Assembly: GCA_963829965.1 (NCBI GenBank)
Contig: CAWHLK010000023.1
Location: forward strand, 186,001-250,000
DNA: 64,000 bases
Direction of reading: 5' to 3'
Source: DASXZH01 sp963829965
Lineage (GTDB): Bacteria; Armatimonadota; Fimbriimonadia; Fimbriimonadales; Fimbriimonadaceae
Positions 50,211-61,300 of the stretch are shown here, in pieces. The notes under the pieces were generated by a model. The model searched no databases, had not been told where the DNA came from, and saw only the letters and a list, made by a program, of their open reading frames with translations. The first letter of the stretch is position 1. Every line of letters starts with the position of its first letter. The translations under genes were made by a program, and so were the position numbers.

Positions 50211-52466
50211 ATGCTTCGCAAGACATGGACCTCAGGAAGACCGCTGAACGCAGGCACCTCGCTAGTCGAATTGCTGGTGGTGATCGTCGTCTTCTTGATC
50301 GGTATCTTGGCGATCGTCCAAATATTCCCCGGCGGCATCCATATCCTGGCGGCGACCAAGAACGAAACGGTTGCCAACCAACTGGCCCATACGGAAATGG
50401 ACCGCGTCCGCAGCTTCGAAAACTCCCTGCCGGAGCAGGTGGTCCCGATTTTCTATGCAATTGACGGTACCGGAGCGCTGGTGGGCCAACTCGCGGATCG
50501 TAACGTCGATGACTTTGGCCCTCAGGGGAACACGATCTCGCTGAATAACAATGCCACGGCACCTACCGCGCAGCTGCCCTTTAACGAAGGGGTTTCCGGT
50601 TGGAGCGGTTCAACGTCGGCGCCCCTAGGCGGAGTGGTTCCCACATGGGACCTGTCCAATACGAATTCGCCGGGGCGCATGGGGCCGGTTTTCAGCTTGA
50701 GCGGTCCGAACAACATCCAGCGCATCGTTGGAGAGGGCAAGCCCGTACCCGCTCCGCTTCACCAGGGAGCGCTTTACGGCGCTCTGATGACCTTGAATTT
50801 CGGCCCTGCGGTCTGGCGCGCCAATGCAGACGTTACGGGGACGACGTTCCAGCTCTATGGGAACGACATGGACAAGCTTCAGGGGCCGCCCTCGGGGACG
50901 ATTGTGAACTCGTCCGGCACGACCGAACCTTCCGTGCAAAACGGCTATTTCGTGCTCCCCGGCTATGGAATCAACAGCTATCAATACTATTTAGATGAGA
51001 CCGTGGTGGGCGATCCTTATCTTTACGTTCCCGCAGATCCGATGAGCGCGCATAACTATAGGATCAGTTTCGTCGCAAATATCACTACGGCCTCCGGTGT
51101 TGTGCAGCGCACTTACCTGGTGTTGCCTGCCCTCAAGGTGCCGCCGATCTCGATACCGTCTTATACTCCTACCTCCGGGGGCGCCTATTACGCGTATGAA
51201 CTGAAAACGTTCATTAGCACCTACGTTCCGTTAGGCCCAGGCGAGTCTCTTCAGTCAATTGATTTCAGTTCCCTCCGGTTGGAGCGAATGTTCGACCAAG
51301 TAGCGGTCAACGGGAGCTTTAACTTCAATCGCAACGCGGACGGCACCCCCCAGAATCCCTATCAGTACATGGTGCTGGACGTGGACCCAAGCACGAACGA
51401 CGTCAAACGCGACACGATCGGCACCATCCTCATCAATCCGCTGGCTTATGGCTACGTGGAGCAAACGGTAAGCGGCCAAGCGGTCCTCTTGCAGGCCCGT
51501 GCCGACTATGATGTTTTCGACTGGCGCATCCTCAAAGAGGATTTCAAAGTGCCGGATAGCGTTCCCTACCAGTATCAACTGGCGCTCGGCAACCTGAAGC
51601 ACCATTACGGCTATGAGCCGGACGGCACGCTTTTCCTGGGAATGGGGTTCGAAGTCCCCAACGAGGACGGCACGCCGTGGGACTTTGAGAAGCGCGACGT
51701 GGTAGTGCAGGACCTGGCGACGGGCGGGATCATCACCAAAGCGGGCGCCGGCGGCTTCGCAGTTAACTACTCAATCGGCATGCTCGTGTTCAACCCTGCC
51801 CAGGAGCAGTTGCAACCGACGCCCGCGCCAACGACGCCGTGCCTATTTGAGACTTTACCTTTGACCAATGTGCCCGTTCCCGTTCCCGTCCAGGGCATGA
51901 CGGTCCGCGTCTATTACATGGCGAACGGCGAATGGGCCACCCAACTCTTGAAATCCGATTCTAGCTATCAGTTGCTGACCAACACCTCGCCCGCTTCATC
52001 GCCGCTGCCCGGGCAAGTTTTCATCACGGCTCCGCTGACCCCTTCCGGAAGCAGCACGACGGTCACAAACAGCGATCCTACGATTTCCTTCCCGACCGTG
52101 GATGTGGGCGCAACGGTTACCATCGACCAGATCTGGTATGACGCTTCCAACAGCACGATTCCCGAACTGATGAGCGGCCAGTCGTTCATTGTCAAGGCTG
52201 CAGACCACGGGCACCCCTCTTCTGCCTACATTACGCTTACCGACATCGATCCCTACGCCACCGGCGAGGACTTTTCGAACAACTACTCGGTTCGCGGAGT
52301 CAAGGGATTGAGCCTTTCGGTGAGAGTGCTCTGGAACCCGAACTTCTTGACCTACACCCAGGACTCGTCGACTAACGTTACACAAGTGTTTAACCAGTGG
52401 GCGCAAGGATGGCGGCACATTACCACCGAAGGTATTTTGCAGCGAGGATCGATCGAGGAAGAATGA
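50211..52466 (+). CDS. Giant type IV minor-pilin-like protein, PilV position
   Basis: 751 residues. Leader MLRKTWTSGRPLNAG, cleavage before TSLVELLVVIVVFLIGILAI, Glu at +5 present. The helix continues into FPGGIHILAATKNETVANQL, as in PilV/GspI proteins. The remaining ~680 residues are beta-rich (FVANITTASGVVQRTYLVLP, FVVNYS-type strands, VDVGATVTIDQIWYD) and several times longer than any classical PilV (~150-190). It may carry one or more immunoglobulin-like or adhesive domains. The stop overlaps the next ATG (ATGA). Confidence 0.85.
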   Translation: MLRKTWTSGRPLNAGTSLVELLVVIVVFLIGILAIVQIFPGGIHILAATKNETVANQLAHTEMDRVRSFENSLPEQVVPIFYAIDGTGALVGQLADRNVDDFGPQGNTISLNNNATAPTAQLPFNEGVSGWSGSTSAPLGGVVPTWDLSNTNSPGRMGPVFSLSGPNNIQRIVGEGKPVPAPLHQGALYGALMTLNFGPAVWRANADVTGTTFQLYGNDMDKLQGPPSGTIVNSSGTTEPSVQNGYFVLPGYGINSYQYYLDETVVGDPYLYVPADPMSAHNYRISFVANITTASGVVQRTYLVLPALKVPPISIPSYTPTSGGAYYAYELKTFISTYVPLGPGESLQSIDFSSLRLERMFDQVAVNGSFNFNRNADGTPQNPYQYMVLDVDPSTNDVKRDTIGTILINPLAYGYVEQTVSGQAVLLQARADYDVFDWRILKEDFKVPDSVPYQYQLALGNLKHHYGYEPDGTLFLGMGFEVPNEDGTPWDFEKRDVVVQDLATGGIITKAGAGGFAVNYSIGMLVFNPAQEQLQPTPAPTTPCLFETLPLTNVPVPVPVQGMTVRVYYMANGEWATQLLKSDSSYQLLTNTSPASSPLPGQVFITAPLTPSGSSTTVTNSDPTISFPTVDVGATVTIDQIWYDASNSTIPELMSGQSFIVKAADHGHPSSAYITLTDIDPYATGEDFSNNYSVRGVKGLSLSVRVLWNPNFLTYTQDSSTNVTQVFNQWAQGWRHITTEGILQRGSIEEE

Positions 52467-55017
52467 GCAAACGAAGAGTCTCGGCATTTACCCTTCTGGA
52501 AATGTTGGTTGTCCTCGCCATCACTGCGGTGCTGCTCGGCATCATCATCGTGCCGGTTATCCAGAGTTTCAACTTCACGCGTGCCGCTGAGAGCTTTGCC
52601 GAGCAGCAGCAGCGGGGCCGCATCCTCGTTGATCAGATCGCAAGAGATATCGCCAGTGGCGTCGCAGTTGCGGACAATGAGGGAGTCAACGGCGAGTCGA
52701 TCATCCAGCTTTCCTATAACGGCAACAACGACATCGAGGAGCCCCTTTATTACTCCCGGCTCGATATCTACAAGCCTGCTCTAGGCGGCGCCTCTTTATC
52801 GATAAAAACGGACATATCGTATTTATCGATAAAGGCGGACACGGCGACCCAACGCTCACCGGACCGGACGGTCAGATTTCGTTTCCCGCCGCGTCCGGCG
52901 CCACGATCGTTCGCTATTTCCTATGCCTGCAGAAGCCGATCACGCCGAATCCGAACGCTTCTCCAAGCACCGCGAGCTATCTTCAGGCGTTCTACAACAA
53001 CCCATATGACGGGGTTCTGACTCCGCTCACTTCCGCAAACGAAGACCTGGGCGAGAATCTTTACGTCCTTCGGCGGATCGAGTTTCAGCCCTATACCGCC
53101 GGTGGAAGCGCACTTTCGCCAAACAGTACCCTGTTCAAGCTGATCCCCGACCCCAATCACCCGGGCCAGCAGATGCCGTATCTGAACGATCCTTATTGGT
53201 GTTGTCTGAGCCCGAACGATCCCTATGTGGGAACCAACATCGCCGCGCAAAATGCACAGGCTGCGCGTATCCAGGCGATTATCGCGGCCTCCACCATCGT
53301 GACCGAAGAGAACCGGTTTGACATGATTCAGCCGCTCTACGATTACTCGACGAGAAAACCGCTCTTGGACCAAAACGGCAACCCTCGAGTGCTGAGCCTC
53401 ATTCAGTTCAGACCGAGTCCTGTAAGTCAGGAGCCCGCGGTAGGACCAAACCCGGTTGGCCTGGGGAACGAGACCCAGGTGCCAGGCGGCCAATCGGTCT
53501 CGGGTACCGGAACCGTGCTTAATTTCCCGAACCTCGGAATCGCGCCGAACGTGCTCCGAACGTCCTTGGCGGATTGGAGCGGCGCGGTGATCCAGGTCAT
53601 GCCCTACAACGGCAGCAGCGCGTTCTCCTCGAACATCTATCAAAACGACTTTCTGCAGCTGAACACGAGTTCCGATTCGCCGGTGCTGCCGGGTAGCACC
53701 ACGACGCCCCCTATGACCGAGCAGAACCTGTTGATGCTCAATCCTTTCCTCAACACGAGCCTGCCGCCAAACCTGGTGCTGTTCGATCTCAACTGGTATG
53801 CCAAGTCTATTGCGTACAGCAACAGTACTCCAATCCAATATCCCTATCCGTTCTCGCAAGCTCTCTACCAGGGCGAGCAGGACGACCTGGCTGCGGGAAT
53901 TCCCGACTGGCTGACCCTTACCCAGACGATGGCCTATACGCCGCCGACCAGCCCTTACCCCGGCACAACCTTCTCCTTCCGGGACGAGTTCATCCCGTTC
54001 GAATACGATCCTCACAAGGGGCAGATCAATCCCGCGTTCGGCAACTGGGAAGTGGGCAACCCCAACAGTTCCTCACCAAACGCGGACAACGTCCCTGAGA
54101 TTTCCACTACGGCGACGGTGGGCGAACCAGACCTGGATGCAATGACTCCGAGTCAAGACACTTCCTCCCAGGGAACCGGGGTGAGCTTCAACTCGGCTCA
54201 GTTCTCCTCGATCAACGAGTTCTACAATGTGGTCTACAACCAGTTCCCGAACCTGGCTTCGGGGAACAACGTTCAGCGATTTGTCGATCTTCGCATGGTT
54301 CCCCAGGATGATGGTTGGGCGAGTCCGATGGATCCGGAGCCAAGTGCCGCTTCACCTCTCGCTTACAATCTGAACGCAATCCCCGGGGGAACGCCAAACT
54401 GGCAGACCGGCAAGACTCCGTGGGCCATGGGTTGGACCGGTTTCGACAATGTCACGATCGTGCCTGGAAGCGATGAAGTGATCGCTCCGGATCAGGTCCC
54501 GGGTCCCAACTACGGCAACCCGGTCCGGTATACGCGGGTTCCTTCAAATCCCGGCCCCAATCAATACAGCATCAACTATGTGAACCAGCCCGAGCCCGAT
54601 CCCGCAAGCGGCGGCTATCAGAGTATCGATCCCTCCATGACGGTTGGCCCCGCCAACCAAACTTGGGATCCTTTGCTTCGCCAATGGGAACTGGACGGCA
54701 AGGCCCTTGACACCACCGACCCGGTCACGATGATTCTGCAGCCTCGGTACAAAGTCGGTTACGTTCAGTTCGATTCGGATGCCAACACGGTGTTGCCGGC
54801 AGGCTCGACGGGAGCGACGCCAGACAGCGGCTTCGTGAAAATCAGCTACCGATTTCAGTTCAACCGGCCAGCCGATGCGATTTCGGTGAGCTACGATTCG
54901 CGGCAGCTGATTAACGTGCTACTTTCCATCCGCGCTTACCCGCAAACCACGAACATGCCGAACGCTCAGACCGTCACACTACAAGCGTCCGCGCCAGTTA
55001 AGAACTTCATTCGATAA
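52463..55017 (+). CDS. Giant type IV minor-pilin-like protein, PilW position (one frameshift)
   Basis: ~850 residues after joining frames. MSKRRVSA, then FTLLEMLVVLAITAVLLGII with Glu at +5. The residue before cleavage is Ala, not the usual Gly. QRGRILVDQIARDIASGVAV matches the PilW/GspJ region. The frame breaks near 52790 and resumes as LFIDKNGHIVFIDKGGHGDP and onwards to 55017. The C-terminal half is Pro/Asn/Tyr-rich beta structure (GYVQFDSDANTVLP, FVKISYRFQFNRPADAISVS). Classical PilW/GspJ are ~200-350 residues. Confidence 0.82.
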
Positions 55018-55020
55018 GCC

Positions 55021-58000
55021 ATGAAAGGAAAATCTCGAAACAACCGGTTTCTAAAGGGCCAGACCCTCATTATCGCGTTGATCATCCTCTTTGTCCTGTT
55101 GATCATCGGCTTCGTGTTTCTAGGGATACTCAACCGGAATATCATTCAGGCAAGTAACGCGCAGCAGCGATCACTGGCCGCGGACCTGGCCGATGCAGGC
55201 GTCCGCTATGCCCAGGAGCAGTTGCTCAACAGCCCGCTCGGTGCGGACTGGAGACCCGCTCCAACATTGCCGCTTGTCATTGAGGACGGCGCCACCCCGC
55301 CGAACATTTATTCCTATCCGGCCAAGCCGCCTCCCAACAACGTGCCGCTTTATGCCGACGACCCCGACTACTACTGGCTGCGTCCAGCTTCGCTCCAGCA
55401 GTCCACAAGCACCCCCACTTCTTCCGGGTTCTTTCTTTCCGGGCTGCAGCCGCTGAACCAAGTAGATATGGGCGGTCCTGATGGCTTGGGGCCATTTTCG
55501 AGAGTTCAGTTTAAGAACGGCCGCGCGCTCATTCGCGTCCGCTACGCACCGAGCGATATCGATGTCAACGCGGGTTCCACCGATCCTGCCTCCTATTACG
55601 GGCCCCTTCGCCAACCGGGGCTTGCGCACATGTATACGATCATCGAGAGCGTGGGCCGGCCCGGGCTCCTGAATCCGAACGACCCCACAACGGTGCCGCA
55701 ACTGACCAACCTGCCGGCCGTGAGCCCCTACGTTAACGCCAACAACGCGGTGATGTACCAATACTTCCCAACGGAAGCGGCGCTTCAGGGCGCGGAGTCG
55801 GTCTGGGCTCAAGCCGACAACCAGTTTGTTCAATCGCGTAAGCTCATGGCCTTCGCTTCGATCGGAATCATCGACCACCTGCTGTTCATCACGAACAAAG
55901 AGGGAAGCCAGAACACGATCGGAGTGGGGATTCCAACCGACCTTGGCGTTTCCGACCCCGGCAACCCAACCGCATCCCCGATGCCCGCACTGGTGATGGG
56001 TAACGGTTTGCCTTATACAAACTCGGGACTGCCGGCGCTCAACGGTTCCAACCTGCCCGGTGGTGCGAGCATCTACGTGAACGGCAACGTGACGTTCTAC
56101 GGAAACATCATCGCGAATGTAAACCAAACGCTAGGTGATGCGATCTGCGTAGCGGGCACGATCACCCAGGGCACGGATTCGGTTGGCGCGAACCCCGCCA
56201 GCATCCAGATGAACGTCTATCAGGGCCTGAACGAGATTTGGGGGCCTTCGCCAACGGCTCAGCATCCTGCAACCCCTCTCGTCATCAGCAGCGATTCCAG
56301 CAATGGCGGACCGATGTCCAGCGCGGACCCTGCATTCAATACGAACAACGGTGTCTACCGGGACGACGCGACGACGCCGGACGCCAGTCTTCAGCCGCGC
56401 GACGTGCCGACGAAGCAGCCGCCCTCGATCCTGCACATCGATCCGGATACGAACAATAACCGTTACCTGACGATAACCAGGGACAGCGGACCCATCGGCA
56501 GCGCGGGTTATGCGGGCCAATACGGACATGGAGCCGGCGTGTATGTGAACAACTCCGCCGATCTGCAGGTCCAGAACGATCCCAACGGCCACATCATCGC
56601 CAACAGCACGGAGTCGTTGTTCTACGATTTTCTGAACCCGGACAACGGCCAGCCCGGCAATGCCTGGCAGGGACCCTACTACGTTCCTCCCGGAGCCTAT
56701 CTGCAGCTTGAGCCCGATGGTTTCTTCATCACTTTGGACAACCAACAGACCTTCAAGGACATGAACGGAAACGATTCCGGTCTTAGCCAGATCCGCTACC
56801 GAATAGGAGCCGTGACGGTGAATAACCAGCAGCAGAACTACATCGTGGACACCCTGACCCCGAACGTGGACGTGAATGCGGCCTTCGGCTCTATAAACTT
56901 CTCTCTCGGCCAGCCTTTCAACGGAGTTCTCTATTTCGAAGGAAACTTGAGAGTACGCGGCTCGATCCCGACGTCTTGTCCGTTGACCGTGGTTTCGATG
57001 GGGAACATCTACATCGAAGGATCGATCACGAAGGGCATCTATAACGCGAATTCCGCTAACCCCGGAATCATTGCCCAACTCCCCACTACCGGCCTTGCGC
57101 TCCTTGCTCGCGATTACGTGGTGGTGAATACCACCCAGTTCTTCGGCCCGGGGCCGAATCCGGTTACCCCCGGCCCGGCCAACCCTCCCTCGATCGATCC
57201 GATCGATATGCCTCCCGCATTGGGCAGCCAAATCGGCCTTCTTTCTGAACTGCTGCTCGACCCCGATCACAGTCAGAGCGGCCAACCCAATAACCTCAAT
57301 CCTTCCTTCTGGACATGGTACTCGGGCGAGTACGCCACTGGACCGTCCGGAACGTCACCGGAAACGACCAATATGCTGTTCACATGGACGAAAGACAACT
57401 CGAGCGCGGCCGAAACCTACGTTTCACTGGACGTGGATGAGGGCGTGGGCAGTTGGAACTACCTGTTCCCCCAGGCGGATGGCCAGCCCAACGACCCCGT
57501 TTACACGCTTGGCCTGGAATCCTATCAGGTTTACAACAAGTATGAGAGCGCGAACTTTCCGTTCCTCGTGCCGAATAACGTATCGACTTTGGGCGTGGCC
57601 AACTACTCCCCGAACACAAATACGAGCGCAGGGGCCTTTGGCGGAATGCCCGAGGTTTCCACCCCGTTCACGCTGCATCCGCCCGCAAACACTCCCAACG
57701 CCCCCGCCGGCGATCTGTACGTTGGCAGGACGGCGATTGTGCCGGACGATATCCGCATCGAAGCCGTGATGTATGCCGAAGAGGGCTCGTTCTTCATCAT
57801 CCCCGGCGATTGGTACAACACGAACTACAACGACACGCGAGCCAACTATCTCAGTGGCGGCAGCAATGATCTCCAGCGGTTGACCGACTACGGCAACTCG
57901 CCATACATTCCGTTCTACCAAGAGCCGCTCGATGTAAAGATCACGATCGTTGGAGCCATCAACGAGAATCTCCCGGCTCCGGTGAGCCAACAGGTGCAGA

Positions 58001-58314
58001 TGTATCAGAAGTGGGGATGGATCCCTGCGTACCATGGAGCGTCCGGCGAGCAGATCCCAACCGTCCATAACGACAAGGCGGACGGGTTCGATGTGTATGC
58101 GACGAGCGGAACTCCAGCCACCTATGTGCCCAATCTATATCTGAAATACGACCCGAACCTTGGGACAGGGCGCATGGGCGGCTTTGAGCCATCGACCACC
58201 AACGGCCCGCTTCGCAAGAATCCGCAAGATCCAACCGGGCTTTCTATGTTGCCTCCATTGCCGTGCCTGCCGGTGAGCCCGACGCTGTTTTATTTCGGTG
58301 AGGTCAACCCATGA
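55021..58314 (+). CDS. Giant PilX/GspK-like minor pilin
   Basis: 1097 residues. FLKG precedes the hydrophobic helix QTLIIALIILFVLLIIGFVF; position +5 is Ile, not Glu, as in PilX and GspK, which cap or nucleate the pilus tip. RSLAADLADAGVRYAQEQLL follows, a PilX N-terminal signature. The ~1000-residue remainder resembles a beta-solenoid: GGASIYVNGNVTFYGNIIAN, GVYVNNSADLQVQNDPNGHI and CPLTVVSMGNIYIEGSITKG form ladder-like repeats. It begins 3 bases after the PilW-like stop and overlaps the next ATG (ATGA). Confidence 0.82.
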   Translation: MKGKSRNNRFLKGQTLIIALIILFVLLIIGFVFLGILNRNIIQASNAQQRSLAADLADAGVRYAQEQLLNSPLGADWRPAPTLPLVIEDGATPPNIYSYPAKPPPNNVPLYADDPDYYWLRPASLQQSTSTPTSSGFFLSGLQPLNQVDMGGPDGLGPFSRVQFKNGRALIRVRYAPSDIDVNAGSTDPASYYGPLRQPGLAHMYTIIESVGRPGLLNPNDPTTVPQLTNLPAVSPYVNANNAVMYQYFPTEAALQGAESVWAQADNQFVQSRKLMAFASIGIIDHLLFITNKEGSQNTIGVGIPTDLGVSDPGNPTASPMPALVMGNGLPYTNSGLPALNGSNLPGGASIYVNGNVTFYGNIIANVNQTLGDAICVAGTITQGTDSVGANPASIQMNVYQGLNEIWGPSPTAQHPATPLVISSDSSNGGPMSSADPAFNTNNGVYRDDATTPDASLQPRDVPTKQPPSILHIDPDTNNNRYLTITRDSGPIGSAGYAGQYGHGAGVYVNNSADLQVQNDPNGHIIANSTESLFYDFLNPDNGQPGNAWQGPYYVPPGAYLQLEPDGFFITLDNQQTFKDMNGNDSGLSQIRYRIGAVTVNNQQQNYIVDTLTPNVDVNAAFGSINFSLGQPFNGVLYFEGNLRVRGSIPTSCPLTVVSMGNIYIEGSITKGIYNANSANPGIIAQLPTTGLALLARDYVVVNTTQFFGPGPNPVTPGPANPPSIDPIDMPPALGSQIGLLSELLLDPDHSQSGQPNNLNPSFWTWYSGEYATGPSGTSPETTNMLFTWTKDNSSAAETYVSLDVDEGVGSWNYLFPQADGQPNDPVYTLGLESYQVYNKYESANFPFLVPNNVSTLGVANYSPNTNTSAGAFGGMPEVSTPFTLHPPANTPNAPAGDLYVGRTAIVPDDIRIEAVMYAEEGSFFIIPGDWYNTNYNDTRANYLSGGSNDLQRLTDYGNSPYIPFYQEPLDVKITIVGAINENLPAPVSQQVQMYQKWGWIPAYHGASGEQIPTVHNDKADGFDVYATSGTPATYVPNLYLKYDPNLGTGRMGGFEPSTTNGPLRKNPQDPTGLSMLPPLPCLPVSPTLFYFGEVNP

Positions 58315-61300
58315 TCCTGAAGAGAGCGTTGTTCGCCGCATGCTGCCTGCTTGCCACGCTTGGCGTGGCGCAAACGAAATACGCGCTGCAGTCCAGGACG
58401 ATAAACGTCGGCGTGGTCCTTTTGGAAGCCGACACCACATCGTATACCGGCACCCCGGAGATGAACAACTGGACGCCGTTTGTTTGGTACAACCTCGATC
58501 TGGATACCGCGGTGAAGCCGTCCGGTTGGAGTTTTGACAACCCAACCCATGAAAGCGCGCTGGTTTCCTCGTTCAGCCGGTGGAACGTAATCACGGGTGG
58601 CACCCTGCCGGCGACGGGAACCAGGCTTTCCAAGAACATGGCCCCCTATTGGGAAGTCCAGCTTGAAAATTTGACCGAAGCCCAGATTGCCCAATTTAAC
58701 GTTCTGCTGATTTCGGCCCACGGCTATACCGAGATAACCCCGGATGAGCGCGAGAAGCTGCACAGGTTTATGGATCAGGGCGGCATCGTCTGGATCGATC
58801 TTGATCGCGCCACATTCACCGCAGGCATGGATTTGTTCGACACTTTTCCCATGCCGTTCACTTTCTCGACCGCCACGAGTGTGCCGAGCAACTTCTTCGC
58901 GAACTTTCTGGACCCGCTGCTCAGCTTTCCGTTCGGCATCACCTTCAGCGACCTCGCGAATATGACCGGGCCGAACCCATTCTATAACACAGGTGGTTCG
59001 TTCGCCGGTATCACCACGCTGTCCACCGGCAACTATTCCGGCGAACTGAGCTCCGGCGGGGCAGCCCCGCTGATCGCCGATTCGTTTCGCATGAACTCCA
59101 TTTTTGGAACGTTTGGGTCACCCACAAACTCGGTGATTTCTACTTTTCAAGTGGGAGACGGCTATGAAGTTGTGACGACCAACGACATGGCGACCCAACT
59201 GGGGAACGGGCAATTGAACGTCTTTACCGCAGCGATTCCGACCTTTACGGCCTACAACAACTCGGCGGCCAAGCTCGTCTCGAACATGGTCGAACTCAGC
59301 TCCCAGTACGGCCAGCAGGGCAAAGGATCGCGAAAAGCAGGCGGCTCCAGTGCGGATATCGGCGCCCCCTTGATGCAAGAGTGGAATGACACGATTTCCT
59401 ACACGTCGGCTGTCAGCTATGGTTATGCTCCACCGGTTGCTTATAAGAATCTAGTCGTGGTTTCAGCGAAGGACCCTGCAACCGGGCTTCCCACTGTGTT
59501 CGTTTATGATGCCCACCCGATTGAGAGCCTTTCGGGAAGTGGAAACCCGGATGACGGCTACCAGGATTTCAGCCAAGGCACGAGCTACGACCTCGTTTTC
59601 AAGGGCATTGAACCGGCAAGCTTATCGAGCACGGGCGTCACTTTTTCGGCTCCCACCTGTGTCACCGTTTCTAATGCGTCAGGAACAAGCGGCACGCCGG
59701 TGCAGCCTGTATTGCCCGACCAGATCTGGGTCGAAGATTCCAACGGCAATATGCTGGAGTGGAATGCGTTTGGCCACTTCACCGATGGCCTCCAAGCCGC
59801 CGAACCGGCCGATCACTTTGTAGACCCCGGTTTGCCCGCGTATCTTCCGCAACTTGGGGCGGCAAGCTTTGACACGGGCGTTGCCTCCGCGGGACCTTAT
59901 GCCCCCACTTTCCAGGACGGGCTCCTTTTCGTGACCGATATGACCGGTCCCGCGCCCAACGTTGGCCGAGTTTGGATCGTCGATCCCACCACTCCCGATC
60001 AGCCCCTGATGTCTGAAAGCGCCAACAATACAACCGGAACGGAGGTCCCGTGGGTGTGCGGAGGAAATGGTTGGAAGTACAACGCGGAAACATCGGGCCC
60101 ATCCACCGTTGGCAATATTCCCGTTTATGAGAGCCCGGGCGCAAGTGACCGCGTGGTGTACGTTCCCATGCAGCCATCGTCCTTGAACTCCACCACGGCC
60201 GGTTTTGTCAGCGAATGGTTCGGTCGAAAAGGTGAGAGCCAGGTGTTGACCGTAGTCGGAGGGCAGGCGACGATTACACCGGACTGCGATGGCAAGAACC
60301 TGACTCCCTATTTCCCCGGCGCTGCCGACATGGGTAATGCCACATTGATGTCATTGGCGCCGCGAATTACCCTGATGGGGGCCAACGGGCCTGCGAACGC
60401 AAGCGACACAGAAGCGACGATTTCCTCGATCGCTCCCGGCTCGGGAACGTCCTCAAACGCGCTCGTGATAACGTTTAACACGAGTTCAAGCTGGTACACG
60501 GCCAACGTGACGGGCACTCCGCCACAGGTCACGGTTCGAATCGATTACACGGTGGACTGGAGCAACCTCGGGAGTCCGAATCCCGACTTCACGCGCTCTT
60601 CCATGAATTTCCCGGACGATATCAACCGCGAGAGAAGGATCGTGGACAATATCGCCTTGGGGCCTACCGGCATCATGTATATGGTGGTGAGCACCACCAA
60701 CCCTTCGGGTGATCTGACTCACCCGCCCGGTGGAAGTTATTACGCGATCCAAGAGCAGGGGGTGGGCAACTTTGTGGTGCTGGACCGATACTCGCTCTAC
60801 GACTTGCACACGGAGACCCTGTCCGGCGTGTCCCCGGTGGCTACAGTTCCTCCCACTCTGGAGAACGTGGACCCGCTTATATCGCTCTTTTCCGGCCTAG
60901 GAAATGCCACCAACCCGAGCCAGCTTCAAGACTTGACATTCACAAGCGGGCCGGTGGTTTCAAACGGCGTCGTGTACGTCACCGCGCAAGGAGACAACGG
61001 CTTCTCTCCGCCGGTCGTGGACACGATCCTGCTCGCGTTCAATGCGCAGCCGCCGCCAGTGACGATCAATGTATCCAACGTCAGCGCCGGGTTTACTTTG
61101 ATGCAGTACGACATGGACGAGACGCAAACGCGCTCCGCCCCCACATCTCCATGGGTATTGCCTTCCACGGTTTACACCTTTATTCCCTCGCCGACGACCG
61201 CCATATCGGGCGGAACTACGGGAAGCAATACGTCCAACGGCGTGATATACCTGAGCTCGCTGACCTCGGCCGGCGGCGGGCAGCAGCTGGCAGGGTGCTT

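Noticed and set aside
52921..57285. Long minus-strand frames of 318-384 codons opposite the minor-pilin genes
   Set aside because: Val/Arg/His-rich translations caused by high-GC third-position bias of the sense genes; no motifs and no starts with ribosome sites.
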